NCBI RefSeq assembly: GCF_020921035.1
Contig: NC_063157.1
Location: 3,906,001-3,970,000, forward strand
Reading direction: 5' to 3'
Length of the DNA: 64,000 nucleotides
DNA from: Rhodamnia argentea
Taxonomy: Eukaryota > Streptophyta > Magnoliopsida > Myrtales > Myrtaceae
Part shown: positions 1 through 12,025 of the stretch, piece by piece
How positions within the stretch are numbered: the stretch's first letter is position 1
How the letters are laid out: every line of letters begins with the position of its first letter
Program-made: the position numbers and the translations under genes
Notes under the pieces: model-generated
What the model was told of the DNA's origin: nothing
Seen by the model: the letters and a program-made list of their open reading frames with translations, nothing else
Database searches by the model: none

Positions 1-803
1 TAGGCTCTAAAATGACCCGTCCCGCCATGTCTAATGCATTCGTCCACCACATAAAGATCACCACTTGACACCACCAAACGCTTTGTGTGGCCGCGACGGC
101 AACGGCAGCCGCCGTCGATTGATGGTGAGAACCTTTGAAGTGTGAAAGATGAATCGACCCAGCAAACCGACCCAAACCGATCGACGGCGCAGACTTTGCC
201 TTGGTAGACTACAATGTCGTCATAACCCCGGCCTAAATGACTCCAATTCTCATCCCCACACTTCCAACAACATAATTGCCTTTCTACATCAATAAAATAA
301 ACCAAACACTGATCTTGATCAGTCCATACACAATCCGGATGCACCACTACTTTCTGCATACCTCCTCCAGTTCTACCTCCATATTCGAGCGTGTATTCTC
401 TACAGATTTCAACGATTCGGAATTGGAGACAATCGAGTACCGGCGGGAGCTCGCGGGGCAGGGACGTGATCCGCCGCCGCGAGAAGAGGCTGAGGATCCG
501 AATGTCCCCAAGCTCCGACTCCTCGAGATTCACTAGCCACCGCGCGTGACTGGAGGCCGCTTCATCCACTGTTTCGAGGGCGTAGACTGTGCTCTCGCTG
601 AGGAAGAGGGCAGACCTCTGCGAGTGAAGGATTTGGAAAGGGAACCCCGAAGCGTCGCGGCGAGGTGGGGTGATCGAGGAGCGGAACGAAGAGCAGATGC
701 TTCGGAACCGGAGGACGTCCATGCGAGTGTGGAGCCGAGTGCCGATTATGGAGAGAAGCTCCGGCGGGAGATCGGACCATGGACGTTTCGTGGTTCCCTC
801 CAT
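1..803 (-). CDS. F-box/DUF295 protein, SKIP23-like (partial, runs off left edge)
   Basis: An uninterrupted reading frame starts at the ATG at 803 and runs 267 codons to the window edge. The N-terminus has an F-box (WSDLPPELLSMI-like, here with SIIGTRL, residues about 9-45). The following part matches the DUF295/KIB-type beta-propeller of SKIP23-like F-box proteins, with hallmarks such as LFLSESTVYAL, VVHPDC and RLVVSSGDLYVVDE. Family members are about 350-400 aa, so roughly the last 100 residues lie outside. F-box proteins act as substrate adaptors in SCF ubiquitin ligases; the substrate is unknown. The broken paralogue at 6120-7159 supports the start, because both share the same ATG context. 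An AAACCCTAG telo-like motif lies upstream at about 966-975. No frame break is seen inside the window, so I treat it as a live gene. Confidence 0.82.
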   Translation of the reverse strand, partial: MEGTTKRPWSDLPPELLSIIGTRLHTRMDVLRFRSICSSFRSSITPPRRDASGFPFQILHSQRSALFLSESTVYALETVDEAASSHARWLVNLEESELGDIRILSLFSRRRITSLPRELPPVLDCLQFRIVEICREYTLEYGGRTGGGMQKVVVHPDCVWTDQDQCLVYFIDVERQLCCWKCGDENWSHLGRGYDDIVVYQGKVCAVDRFGSVCWVDSSFTLQRFSPSIDGGCRCRRGHTKRLVVSSGDLYVVDECIRHGGTGHFRA

Positions 804-3800
804 GTGGGCTCCAGCGTTTTCTGCACAAGCGATCGCAGATGTTGCAGGAAGAAGAAGACGACTGCCGCAGATTAGAACGGAGAGCGTAGCGTGTGTTCGC
901 AGAGATCAAACCGGAAGTGTTAGTAGATGGTTTTGCGAAGAGGGTTTCTGCTTCCACATTTGGACAAATTGAAACCCTAGCTTTCCTTGAGGAATTAAAG
1001 GGGATTTTCATTCGAATATCTTTAGGATTTTTCCGTTCGATTTTGATCCTGATTATCAAAATTTCTTTCCCTTTTGGTTCCAACACATCCGACAAAATTT
1101 TCAATTCATTTCTCAAAGTAATCGAAAAGGTAACTTTGTCATCTATATTTTTTTTCCATCGTAATAGCCACATTCATGCCCCTAACAGGCGAAGTTCTAT
1201 CTCAAGATAGTTCTTTCTTTCTCGATAAAACTTGTGAAAAACAATATTGTAAGTCTAGTACGAATCCATTCTCTTCCACGTCCGAGATGAAATAATAGCC
1301 AGCATAAGTAGCAGACAAGAGGGATAACTCTGTATGTAGGTCTAGTCAAGAAGGTTCCGACAAGCATTGTGATCTCAAGCACGTTATGACTCGAACGAGA
1401 TCTTTCCTGCACCATTGTCACAAATGAGACGTTCACACTGTTTGACCGAGCCCAAAGCATGAGTCCACTATAAAGACACTGATGGGTCAAACCAGATCCA
1501 AACAGTGCACTTAACTCATAAGACAGACTTGATAGAAAAGCGTGTCGATCGTAAAGGTCACCCATGAAACCGTTGATGGGATGTCTGAAGGGGTTGTTGA
1601 TCGTAAGTTCTCTAGTGGACGGAGTTTAAATGGAAATTCAACACGTGGCAGAGCATCGATCGACTTAGCCATGAAAGGAAGTTTAAGTCCCAGTCAAGAG
1701 GAATTTATCCATCGAGGGATAAACATGCCTAAAGGATCGGATCGATTAGCATGCATACCGAAACACTCATTAAAGATATGGAGGAATCAAAGGCAGAGGA
1801 AGCTCCACATTATCTAGAATACAGTAGACAAACCTCTGAAGACACTTAAAATACTTTGAGCAATAATTGTACAACATCAATCGATGAGTCCATGTGGTTT
1901 TGAAGAAGATAATTCGCACTAGATGTTCACTTAGTTTTTAATTTCAAATCGGATTAAAATTATATTTCCTAAGTTCAGCATTTGTCCTTGAGTATAAAAG
2001 CTTTTAAGTTGAGTGTTGCAAGCTTTTCACTTCCCTTTCGTATTTCGTATTCTCAATAAAAGTTCTTTGCAATTTCCATTTTTACTTTTCCAATTTTGCT
2101 TGTGTGTTGTCTTAGTAATTCAAATTTGAGATTTCAAGCTCTATAAGAATCCATCTACCTTTGATTTGAAGTCTGATTTTATATTTTAATTGGTTATGTA
2201 TCAATATCAATCGGGCTTTAACCATAGATATTATTTGACTATAATTTGATAAAAACACACGTAACTTAAACTCATAATCATCATTAAACATGTCTTCTTA
2301 CAGTTAAGAAAAATAAAAGCAAAGAGGCATAAAAGAAAAGCAGAAGGATCAGTCAAGCTTCTATAAACAAGAAGTCAAAAATTGCGGAACTGAGACGCCT
2401 TCGTTTCATTCTCTGCAGTCCTTCTCCATTTTTCTTTTCTCGTGCATGCCGATTGAGAGATACTTTGACTCCCACAACCCCAATCCGTAACTGCTTACTA
2501 TATTGATCATTATATGAAAACGAGAAAAATTACGCGATATTACCCCGACACACCGTGACGGCAATACCGTCTAGCTTTCAGGTTGGTCATATTTGACGCA
2601 CTTTGTTGTTATGTTGTTGAATTTTTCCCAGTAGAAATTGGTCTGTTTGCTCCGTGAGGTGATGCGCATTACCCATTATTAGCTTCTGGCTGCATTATCA
2701 GTCTCAAAGATAGCAACTTTCCTTCTTTTTGGAGGAAGTTTGTTTAGATGCAAATCAAGTCAATTCTGAATGCTCTCTCCTTTGCTATCTTACTGGATCA
2801 TTTGACTGTTCACCAACTTCAAGTTTTTGGTGCCTTGCATTTCAATCCAGCTTGTGAACACAAAACATGGATAGCTTCTAACAAGAAGTATAGGGCTGCC
2901 CGCCATGCGATTATACTATCTTGGAAGGTCATACCAGCTATTACGGTGATGTGATATGTGATCATTGATGCCCTTAACTCACGAGCAAGCTAAAGTATAT
3001 GGCAACAGGCGTGGCTAACATTGGGTAACTGTAAACTCTGTGACTAGGTCTTTGATATTCTTCCTCAAGGATCGGACCATATGAAAACCACTATGGCTGT
3101 GTTTGGTAGTTAGGATAAAAATCATGATAGGATAAGATTTATCATATCATGTGTTTGGCTTCTGCCTAGGATAGAATAAAAGGTGATATAAGGGGGATAT
3201 AGCCTGATATAATTATCCCATGGGAGAGGTAGGATAATGGTGGATATGATTTATTATTTCCATGATATAAAAGCTATTTATTTCGAATAAAAAAATTCTT
3301 AAATAATAAAATTAAAATAATAATTAATTTTGAATTATATTTGAATTCTAATATTAATGCTAACATCAAAATAAAAAATAATTTTTTTATATATACCTAT
3401 ATGTATTTATAAATTTGAGTTTCTTTCTACTTTATAATATATATTTTGTGTAAACACATACTTCATATCCCACATCATTACATATTTTAAGTATGGTAGT
3501 ATAGTTTATTCTTTAATAAAATCTTTATTAAGAAATGATGGAACGAAATAAAAATAATGAAAAAAGAGATATAAAAAATTAAAAAATAAGTAAATAAAAA
3601 TGAAGTAGAAGAACCATATTTTAAATGAACAAATTCGAACTTGAAAATGATCTTTCTAATTCTCGAAAAATGTAGGACAATGAAATTCCTATATATATAA
3701 ATGAATCTCCATCTTCTTCTTTTATGTATCTCTGGTTTATGTGGAAGTTTCAACGTTTCATTGTAGTTTTTTAGTTCACGTCAAAACTTTACGAAAACTG

Positions 3801-4266
3801 TGAAAGAGTCGAAACTGCTTCTTGATAGTAGGTTTTTGGTTCACGTCAAAAGTTTATAAAAGAAGAAAGAGAGTCAAAATTCATAATCTTGTGAAAGAAG
3901 TGTGGCCCCTTTATCATCAGACGAACTATATTGCGACCTCCTTTGCCACGTTGCACACCCCTTCATTCTAAAAAGTCCTAACTCTTATTTTTCTACGCTT
4001 TTTTATTTACCCAGTTAGGCTTTGGAAGTGGACGGTGCAATGCTAGCCACATAATCTTCTGTCACTGGCACATAACAATAAAAAAAAAACAATTGTGAAA
4101 CTTTTTTGTGATAAGCATAACAAAGTTACACCGTCCTGCAAGCTTTTTCCTTTGTTTTTTTGTCCTCCTTTTGCATTGCTTTAGAGGTATGGAAAGTCAG
4201 AATTTCAAGGGGGGCTCTCATTTCCTTTTGCCTTCTTGGTCTGTCACACACGCACACACGGATACA
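804..4266. other. Intergenic part of copy A, no gene recognised
   Basis: The first 200 bp are the F-box upstream region. A small frame at 2748-2954 is not kept in copy B and looks accidental. From about 3095 there is an AT-rich stretch that starts GGCTGTGTTTGG and holds repeated GGATAA/TTATCC words; it resembles a hAT-type MITE, but I cannot fix its right end. The rest is AT-rich and has no coding signal I can support. Confidence 0.5.
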
Positions 4267-4473
4267 TTAAGCTGCAACAACCACAGCGACATCTTTCCTA
4301 GATCTGTTGTACTTCATGTGGCTGTTGACAAGCCAACCAGCAGCGAGAGCAGACATGAGAGAGCTCTCCTGCAAGAACAGCTCCAGCAACAATGGCTGCC
4401 AAGGCTCTCGAGTTTGAACCCGGTGGCGAATCTCTGCTTGCCCCGTCCACTCCCAATAGATTCAGACATGCTG
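4267..4473 (-). pseudogene. HMG-CoA reductase last-exon fragment
   Basis: This is homologous to the last exon of the intact HMGR gene at 22146-22394. It runs from the stop codon (TAA at 4267-4269) back to the codons for ACLNLLG and then breaks at 4473. A 2-bp deletion in a GA run (GAGAGAG here, GAGAGAGAG in the intact gene), just after GELS, shifts the frame, so the conserved catalytic His region is lost. No upstream HMGR exons are present. It is a relic left by the tandem duplication. Confidence 0.88.
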
Positions 4474-4479
4474 GCTGTG

Positions 4480-4652
4480 AAGGAAAATAAATGGACGAAT
4501 TTTTTTTCATTATTTATGAAAATATTTAGACATATATTGTTGTAGACAATAATTTTTCTTTTCATTGGCTAATTATTTAGAGCGATACGAGCGATCATTT
4601 TTAGAAAAATATTTTTCAAAGTCATTCATTTTTCGTGAAACAAATGGAGCCT
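4480..4652. mobile_element. MITE, same family as 43588-43822
   Basis: The right end reads TCATTTTTCGTGAAACAAATGGAGCC. Reversed, it matches the left end of the element at 43588, which also shows the GCGATAC and ATTTTTCAAA words. It is AT-rich with no coding capacity. The left end is unclear, and it abuts the HMGR breakpoint at 4473. Confidence 0.55.
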
Positions 4653-6119
4653 TAACTCGAATAAATTTTCAATGATGGATAAGAAGATAAGATATCGAGC
4701 TTTAGTTAGCTTCAAATATTCTCTTGAATGATACAGTTTATCCTCGAAATAGCTTCTTAAGTTATAAAGAAATACATATATTTTTTATTGAAATGAAAGC
4801 TCATCAACGTCAATCCAAATAAAATTATGTATAAATTGAACTTAACGAATAATAAAATAAACCGGAAAATATGTACACATGTTGCTTACATGGAAGAAAC
4901 AGATATTTTTTAATATTAAGAAGGTAACAGTTATCCAAATATTTAAGCATGATGTAGATGTAGCAAATTAAACATTGTGATATGCTTCTCACTCTGTCCA
5001 TGGGCAAGCGATTTGTTGTTTATTAGGCTATTAACATTTTATTATTCCTATATTTGAGATTTACCATGTTTTAACAACATTTACTTCAGTTTTTATAAAA
5101 AGTCCCTGGGTGACGACCTCACGCACGACTGGCGACCCTTGCAAGCCAAAGATAAATTTCAGAAAAAGAAAAAAATTAAAATGATTTTTAAAAAAAATAT
5201 TATTATAAATGTTCGGATCAGCACCTGTCATCTATGTGGCATCGCCGGCGTTCATATCAACGATTTTCGGCTAAAATTGGCCGGATGTACTAAATTGGTA
5301 CTAATGCAAAAAAGGGTTAGGACTAAATTGACACAATTAAAAAGTTTAGGACTTAATTGATATCAATACAATAGGTTTAGGACTTCTTTGGTACTTTTTC
5401 CTGTTTATATCCCTAGAAGAACTGGGATGCAATGAACTTAATATTTATAGATACCCTTCCAATACTATAATTTACTCCCACATTTTTTCCAAGCATCTTC
5501 TTCTTTTTTTTCCTTATGCCAAGCTTGATTGGTATAAAGGTGGGGCGGGCGACTAGCTCCGCCTGGTTGAGCCGTTGCTCACAACGCGAATCAAATTTGT
5601 AGTCTCGTGAAACACATGTGACCCCTTTATCACCACCACACGGATACATTAAAGTTTACCTGCATGTGTGCACGTTTACCCCCCAACAAATCGTGTTCCC
5701 TGTGTATACTATTCATGGTGAACTTCAAATTTAACTGACTGAAAATTTCTTGCTATGTGAAGATGATATGATATCGGGGATAGCTGGGAAAAACCTCAAG
5801 GAAAAACCGTGTTTGGAGGTCTCGACCAAAGCAGTCTTGGCCAACAAATTTTCAGAGCTCTAAAGGTGAGTAAGATAAACGAATTTTCCTGTAAAAGAAT
5901 GAGCTACTTCTTGCGGATCCTTCCTCTTGTTGTGACTTTTTCACTTGTTTGATCGGATAAAGTGACTAAGAAATATTTCAATGACCACAGGAAGCGTATT
6001 CAACTTCCAAGTTCATTCTGAAGTAATCTTAACAACATGCTTTTTTTTTTCTAAATAAAGTCTAAAGAACCGATTCAAGCCTCAAGTTCTTATTTTCAGT
6101 ATTCCAAAGACTACAAAAC
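4653..6119. other. Intergenic spacer between duplication copies
   Basis: No gene is recognised. About 5100-5400 is a truncated member of the inverted-repeat family seen at 52268, 54224 and 55690, listed separately. About 5520-5660 resembles 3880-3960 in copy A (shared GACCCCTTTATCA-like and CACGGATACATTAA words). The rest is AT-rich. Confidence 0.45.
5100..5400. mobile_element. Truncated inverted-repeat element (window family 1)
   Basis: It carries the family's right terminal region: GGTTTAGGACTT near 5370, preceded by words shared with other copies such as TGTGGCATCGCCGGCG and TTTTCGGCTAAAATTGG. A short GC-rich core piece lies near 5105-5145. The left terminal repeat is missing. Confidence 0.5.
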
Positions 6120-7159
6120 ATAAATGCATCCCACATAGTCTCATCCCCATAACCTAATCGGGCTTCTTCACCAACGATATAAACCAGAAAAGTCCGGGCA
6201 CTCGTGCCTACGATGAGCCAAGTTGAACAGCCCAACGTCGTCCCCCGAAAGATAGGAAAAGGGCCTCTTCGCATAGTAGATGCAATCCCCTTTATACCAG
6301 TCGAGATCGTGCGCCGAGACCGCGAATGAAGAGAAGTTGCTGAGGAAGAAAGCCGAATTGCCCAATCTTCTCACCTGCTCCCATCTCCCACATTGCTGAT
6401 CCAATCTATAGGCTCTAAAATCAGGCGTCCCGCCAAGTCTAAAGCATTCGTCCACTGCATAAAGATCACCACTTGACACAACCAAACGCTTCCAGTGGTG
6501 GCAACAACAGCTATGGTCAATTGGCATTGAGAAACTTTGAAGTCTGAAAGATGAATCGATCTGCGAAACTGACCCCGAGTTATCGACAACGCAGACTTTG
6601 CCTTTGTAAACTACAATGTCGTCATAACCGCTGCAGCCTTAATGGCTCCATACTTCCCTTACCATAATTGCCGTCTTCCATCAATGAAATAAACCAAACA
6701 CGGATCTTGATCAGTCCCTGCACAATCCGGATGCACCACTACTCTCAGCATACCTTGAACGATGCCTCTTCCAGGGCCATATTCGAGCGTGTATTCTCTA
6801 CAGATTTCAACCAATTGGAGAGAATCGAGTACCTCTGGGAACTTGGGGGGCAACCACACGATCAGCCTCCGGGAGAAGAGGCTGAGGATCCGCATGTTCC
6901 CGAGCTCCAACTCCTCCAGCTTCAGCAGCCACCACATGCGACCGGAGGCGGTTCCGTGCTCTTGCAGATGAAGAGGCCGAGCCCCGGCAAGTGAGGTATT
7001 CAGAAAGGGAATCGTGGGGCGTCACGGCGAGGCAGGGGGATCAAGGAGCGGAACGCTGCGGAACCGGAGGACATCTATGCGAGCTTGGAGTCGAGTGCAG
7101 ATCATGGAGAGAAGCTCTGGCGGGAGATCGGACCATGGACGTTTCCTGGTTCCCTCCAT
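6120..7159 (-). pseudogene. F-box/DUF295 SKIP23-like pseudogene
   Basis: It is a close paralogue of the gene at 1-803, with the same start (ATG at 7159) and the same F-box (residues 9-30). An 11-bp deletion after codon 37, found by direct comparison with copy A, shifts the frame and gives TGA at about 7022. A further TGA replaces a CAA near 7000, and another small deletion follows near 6950. Fragments of the propeller domain then appear in different frames: residues like VVHPDC in 6659-6937 and LFNLAHRRHE in 6168-6527. The 3' end is approximate. A telo-box (AAACCCTAA, 7312-7320) remains upstream. Multiple lesions make it non-functional. Confidence 0.85.
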
Positions 7160-8040
7160 GTGACCTCGCGATCGAAGATGTTGCAGGAAGAAGAAGATCT
7201 GTCACCGTCACAGATTAGAAGGGAGAGTAGCGTATGTCGGCAGAGATCAAACCGGAAGTGTGGTGGCTGGGTTTGCGAAGGGGGTTCGTGCTTCCACGTT
7301 TGGGCAAATTGAAACCCTAACTCTCTTTGAGGCGTGCAGGCATTTACTAGGTAACAATATCATCACAAATTGAACGGTCGCTATTATTTCATATTTTGAA
7401 TCAATAATACTTCACCAAATTTCTATTAGATGGTTAGAAAATCTAATCCAAATTAGGGATTTATTTCCCTACTGACGATGATTATGTCGATGGCCGGATC
7501 TCGATCATGAAATGCCGATAATGCGGGAATCGGACAGTCCAATCTAAGCTACGTAGATCCTATTCGCAGATTCGATTTGGTGCGATGCATTCTCATCAAA
7601 TAACCCTTTTTTTTCCTCATCAAATAACTTCCCCAAGTGAGTTCTGTTCTATTTTTAAGGGAATTGACTTGACCACGATTGTTTATCTACGATCATTATA
7701 ATCACCGTCACATGAGATTGACTTGTCCCCGATTGGTTACCGTAGAGGTGTCGATCGAAGATTCGTTTGTTGTTTTCATGCCGAAGTCTAAAGATAGGGA
7801 GGAATCAAAGGCAGAGGAAGCTCAACATCATCTGGAACACACTAGACAAATCTCTGAAGACAATTAAAACACTTCGAACAAAAACTGTCCAACCTCAATC
7901 AATGAGTCCATCTGGTTCTGAAGAAGATAATTCGCACTGGATCTTCAGTTAGGTTTTCAATTTCAAATCGGATCAGATTATATTTCCTAAGTTGAGCATC
8001 TGTCTTTGAGTATAAAAGCTTTTAAGTTGAGTGTTGTAAG

Positions 8041-9490
8041 TGTTGACGCCTAAATTTTGATTAATCTATTTTTTGCATAAAAATTATAAAAAATCATCTC
8101 ACATATTTATTTTTAGCGTACATTGCATTGGCATATAATCGGGCAAGCAGAACACTTAATTTAGCATGCATCTAGACTAGGCACGGGATGGAAAAATACA
8201 CCGAGAAGATTTGAAACTTCAAGGACTGTATTGCAAATACTTAAAATTTCGGGGACTGTATTGCAAATACTTGGAACTTCAGGGACCGTATTGCAAATAC
8301 CAAAAGAAGATGAAGAAGGGAAGATGATGAAGGGAAGATAATGAAAAGAAGATGAAGAAGGGAAGATGATGAAGGGAAGATAATGAAGGGAAGATGAAAA
8401 TGGAAGGTGAAGAAATGAAGATGAAGAATGGAAGATGAAAATGGAAGGTGAAGAAATGAAGATGAAGAAGAGAAGATGAAGATGGAAGGTGAAGAAATGA
8501 AGGTGAAGAACGAAGGATGAAGAACTTTGCCTATAAAAGAGAGAGCTCTTGAGAAGAGTTTTAGAAGGGGGAAGTGGAAGAGAATTGAGAGAGAGAGTAG
8601 AAGAGAATTGAGAGAGTTTTTTTAGGAAGAGTGGAAGAGAATTGAGAGAGTTTTGAGAGAGTTTTTGAGAGGAATTTTTAGAGAGGAAAAAGAGAGTTCT
8701 TGAGAAAAATCAGAAGAGAAAATTCGAGAGTGAAGAAAAGTGTTTTAGTCGAGCATCATCTTCGACGAGTCCCGACACATATTTCGCCCCTCGCAACCCA
8801 ACAACGCCATTGCTTGCCATTTTCGACGACAGCCGCGTTCTTCCAGCTCCGAGATCTTGAAGGGAACTATAACGTGTATGTGAGTAAGATTTTGTGTAAT
8901 AGAAGGTAATCCTTTCCATCTCGATCTACAAAAATGTAATCGTTTGGTGTGAACATTCGTTTGTTTATTTTAGACATGCCACGTGTTCCAAATTTTAGCA
9001 TTATTACATGTTAATTTATTTCTGTAAATACTCGTGATTGGCTGCGTTTTCTTTCTTTCTAAATCACCCATGGTGTATATCGTACAAAGTTCAATGTTTT
9101 ACATCCCCATAAAAAAGAAGAAAAAACCAAAAAAAATTGCATCTTTGAATTTCAAGTAAAATCCATCAAAATTGCCAAATCAAATATTTTTCATGAAAAT
9201 GGTACCGAAAGGGCGTTAGAGAAATCTGACGTAACCAAATCCCCGAATTCAAAATCTCCGGTTCGCGGAAATAAGATAGTTTTCTCCCGCTATTTTATTT
9301 AGGTTTCTAATCAACCTACCGAAAATGATTAGTGGCGACTCCAAATTCAAATCACATTGCATGTTAATTATTTGAACCTTAAGTTGCGATTTGGTATGGA
9401 CTTGGGAGAGTCCGAGTTAGGTTAGTTAATTAATTAACCTGATAATCCATTAGCCTGGAATTTAACCAGTTTATTTTTTAGGTCGCGACA
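8041..9490 (+). repeat. Left LTR
   Basis: It has TG...CA ends. It contains three copies of a 30-bp unit (GACTGTATTGCAAATAC at 8224, 8254 and 8284). A long purine-rich GAAGATGAAG-type stretch spans about 8300-8720. A TATA box (8532-8538) precedes the GAGAG-rich likely transcript leader. The small open frames on both strands near 8700-8919 recur identically in the right LTR and are not genes. Confidence 0.95.
8532..8538 (+). promoter_or_regulatory. LTR TATA box
   Basis: TATAAAA within GCCTATAAAAGAGAG, about 490 bp into the LTR. It is the likely Pol II core promoter of the element, and the right LTR has the same motif at 20657-20663. Confidence 0.6.
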
Positions 9491-9493
9491 GCT

Positions 9494-9510
9494 TGGCGAC
9501 TCCATTGGGG
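9494..9510 (+). other. Primer binding site (tRNA-Arg type)
   Basis: TGGCGACTCCATTGGGG lies 3 bp after the left LTR. It is complementary, with one mismatch, to the 3' end of a plant tRNA-Arg (UCG) ending ...CCCCAGTGGAGTCG-CCA. A tRNA-Arg primer is typical of Ogre/Tat elements. Confidence 0.75.
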
Positions 9511-10829
9511 ACCCAAAGAGGACTTAGGCCAGATAATTTCATGAAAAAGGAATCACTTGATTTGGCAAACTTTGGTTGAATTCTCATTCTTAGGTGTTAA
9601 ATGTTTTTGCAGATTGGGAGTTATAAGGGGAGGAGTGATTGGCTAACCCTTTGTTTTGCAGGCTTGGTGAATTGGAATTGTGATTTAACTTTTGAATCAT
9701 TGAAGCGGTGTTTGCTTTTAATTGTTGTGCATGATTTATCGTCTTTGCACTACATTGCACACAACCCGTGACCGAACCCGGGTCACACTAATAGTTTTAA
9801 GATGGTATTTAGATGGTCCTTTAACCTTGGCGGTAAGGCTTCGCTAAAGGTTATCCCATCCGGATCCCGAAATTTTTTTCTAAAAATGGCTCAAGGGTCG
9901 TTCTTATGCACGTGAGGCTACGATGCATGAGAATTGCCCTTGTCGACCGAACCAAGCCGAAGTGATTGGACCCGACTAGTCATGACTATTGTACGCGAGG
10001 TTGCGACTAGTCATGATGACTGTGCGCGAGGCTGCGACATGTCGTTTCGTTCATCATTTCACTTTGCAAAAGCCTTTTGGATAGATAGAATAAGATTTAA
10101 ACTCACAATTCATGCGCATGTCTTTGTGATTGGCATTTTCTTCGTATGAGAGGTAATTTCTTGTCTCTTGTACCATGTTATCTCATTTTTATTTTGGGCG
10201 GGTCCATGGTTTAGGTTGATTGTTTAGAAGTTTCATTGTCTTATTTCCAATTTCGCACTTTGCTTCCGTAGCTTTTACAATTTCATCAGTTGTCCTCAAT
10301 TCTGATTTGGCTTATTCCTGTTGTGCGATTTTTACTAAATTCTACGATCGAGCTTTGAGTAAGTGCCAAACACGAAAGTTGTAGACCTATGTTTCAACTA
10401 ATATCTTGCAAAATTTCAGAATTAAATTCATAATTTAAGATGGCCCTTCGTTTTTTCAACAACATGCGGTTATAACAGTTTTCTGAACGTGATTTTTTTG
10501 GAAAGACACATTAAACTGATTTGATCCGTGCATTTCTAGTCTGATTGGCCAACATAAAAGTTGTTCATCATCTTCTCAACTACAAGCTCGTAAAATTTGG
10601 ACATGTTTTGATCAACGTACGAATTAATACGAATTTTTTCGTAAAAGCGGACAAACTGAAAATTACATGTTTCAATCCTTTGGTCATAATCACTTTGTTC
10701 ATTTGAGTCTAGAGGGATGCCATGGGCCGGCTCGCTATTCTTGCTCCCTGTACTAATTTTGGGTTTGTTACTGTGTACAGGTAATTTATCACGGATCCTC
10801 CACATATTACTCGATCGGTCGCAAAGAGG
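9511..10829 (+). other. Retrotransposon 5' leader, untranslated
   Basis: No long frame is present. Two copies of a roughly 33-bp unit (GACTAGTCATGA...GCGAGGCTGCGAC) lie at about 9974-10040. A long leader before gag is usual for this lineage. Confidence 0.6.
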
Positions 10830-11094
10830 ATGGCCGACATTAACGATGCCGTTAGTGCTGCCCTAGACGAGAAACTTGGCTCCTTAATCGAGCGCTTTGA
10901 AGGGATGATGTCCCGAAAGATGAAAGAAATGATGGCCGCCTTCACCGCCAAATTTCAATCATCCGCCGCCAGCCCGCCGCTTCCTGCTCTAGTTCCCCCT
11001 ACGGACAACTTCGGTCACGGTGTCTAGGAGAAGTTCAAGATGCCCGACTTCGAGAAGTATGATGGGACTTCCAACCCGGTTCAGCATGTCCGAA
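10830..11094 (+). pseudogene. gag N-terminal remnant
   Basis: The frame starts at ATG 10830 (MADINDAVSAALDEKL). It contains the Tat-type Gag stretch EKFKMPDFEKYDGTSNP, with an in-frame TAG at 11025-11027 just before it. After QHVR the sequence passes straight into the integrase zinc-finger words CHKC. The bulk of gag and all of PR, RT and RNase H are therefore deleted, with the junction near 11094. Confidence 0.75.
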
Positions 11095-12025
11095 GCTGTC
11101 ACAAATGTCGATTCATGGTAACAAGATTAATGTCCCTCCAAACGAGTTGCATCGATTATCTGAACCATGGCCGTTTTCTATGTGGGGCATTGATGCTATC
11201 GGCCCTATCAACCCTAAAGCATCCAATGGCCATCGATTCATCTTGGTGGCGATTGACTATTTCTCCAAATGGATCGAAGCCGCATCCTATTTAGCGGTCA
11301 CGGCACGAAATATCGTGAATTTTATCCGCCGGGATATCATTACTCGATACGGTTCACCTGAAGCTATAATCACCGACAATGGCTCGAACTTAAACAACAA
11401 GCTAATGGACGAATTGTTCAAGATCAAGCATCCGAACTCTTCCCTATATCGTCCTCGGATGAATGGAGCAAGAGAAGCCGCCAATAAGAACATCAAGAAA
11501 ATCTTAGCGAAGACGGCTGAAAATTATCGCGATTGGCATGAGAGGTTGCCATTTGCACTTATGGCGTATCGGACCTCGATCCGGACATCTACTGGGGCAA
11601 CCCCGTATTCTCTTGTATATGGAATTGAGGCTGTTCTACCGGTTGAAGTGGAAATTCCTTCCTTACGTATACTGTCTCAAGCTATGCTGACGGAAGCTGA
11701 ATGGATCCAGCAGAGGGCGAGCCAATTGAATCTGATCGATGAAAAGAGACTTAAGGTTATATGTCATGGCCGGTGTTATCAGCAGAGGGTTGCTAATTCA
11801 TTCAACAAAAAAGTTCGGCCTCGATATTTTCGGATCAATAACCTGGTCTTGCGAAAATTGTTGCCAATGGTCCCACTCCTAGAAGGGAAGTTCGCTCCAA
11901 ACTATGGTGGTCCATATATAGTAAAGAAGGTGCTCCCTGGTGGTGCTTTAATTCTAGCCGAGATGGATGGTCGTGTCTTTACCAATCCAGTCAATTCTGA
12001 TGCTGTAAAAAAATATTATACTTGA
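11094..12025 (+). pseudogene. Integrase (Ty3/gypsy), fused to gag stub
   Basis: The CHKC of the HHCC zinc finger lies in the gag frame, and the remainder (from about 11105) lies one frame away, so a single-base deletion separates them. From there a 306-codon frame covers the catalytic core: Asp in MWGIDAIGP, Asp in IITDNGS, and Glu in NGAREAANK. It continues to the C-terminal domain ending LAEMDGRVFTNP...VKKYYT, which is typical of Tat elements. The second Asp and the Glu are separated by 32 residues instead of 35, so about three residues are missing. The enzyme is probably inactive. Confidence 0.88.

Larger units (their letters stand above)
1..4473. repeat. Segmental duplication, copy A
   Basis: This block is collinear with copy B at about 6.1-22.35 kb once the retrotransposon is removed. 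Shared pieces are the F-box gene and its upstream region (1-1000), the stretch 1783-2043 ending in CTTCCCTTTCG, the stretch 2704-2820 containing TAGCAACTTTCC, and the HMGR last exon (4267-4473). The match stops sharply at 4473 inside the HMGR exon. Positions 2044-2703 exist only in this copy, so either copy A gained or copy B lost them. The left end lies outside the window. Confidence 0.8.

Noticed and set aside
2748-2954. 68-codon frame in copy A
   Set aside because: Copy B, which shares the flanking sequence, does not keep it; no domain is recognised.
5530-5620. Possible tRNA-like or SINE segment (GCGAATCAAATTT on the plus strand)
   Set aside because: Only a weak B-box-like word, no A box or foldable arms.
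8300-8720. Regularly spaced GAAGATGAAG units, checked as a CRISPR-like or coding repeat
   Set aside because: It is low-complexity purine repeat inside an LTR of a plant element; no unique spacers and no stable frame.
8700-8919. Overlapping small frames on both strands, repeated at 20825-21044
   Set aside because: They lie inside the LTRs and are identical because the LTRs are; there is no domain or start context.
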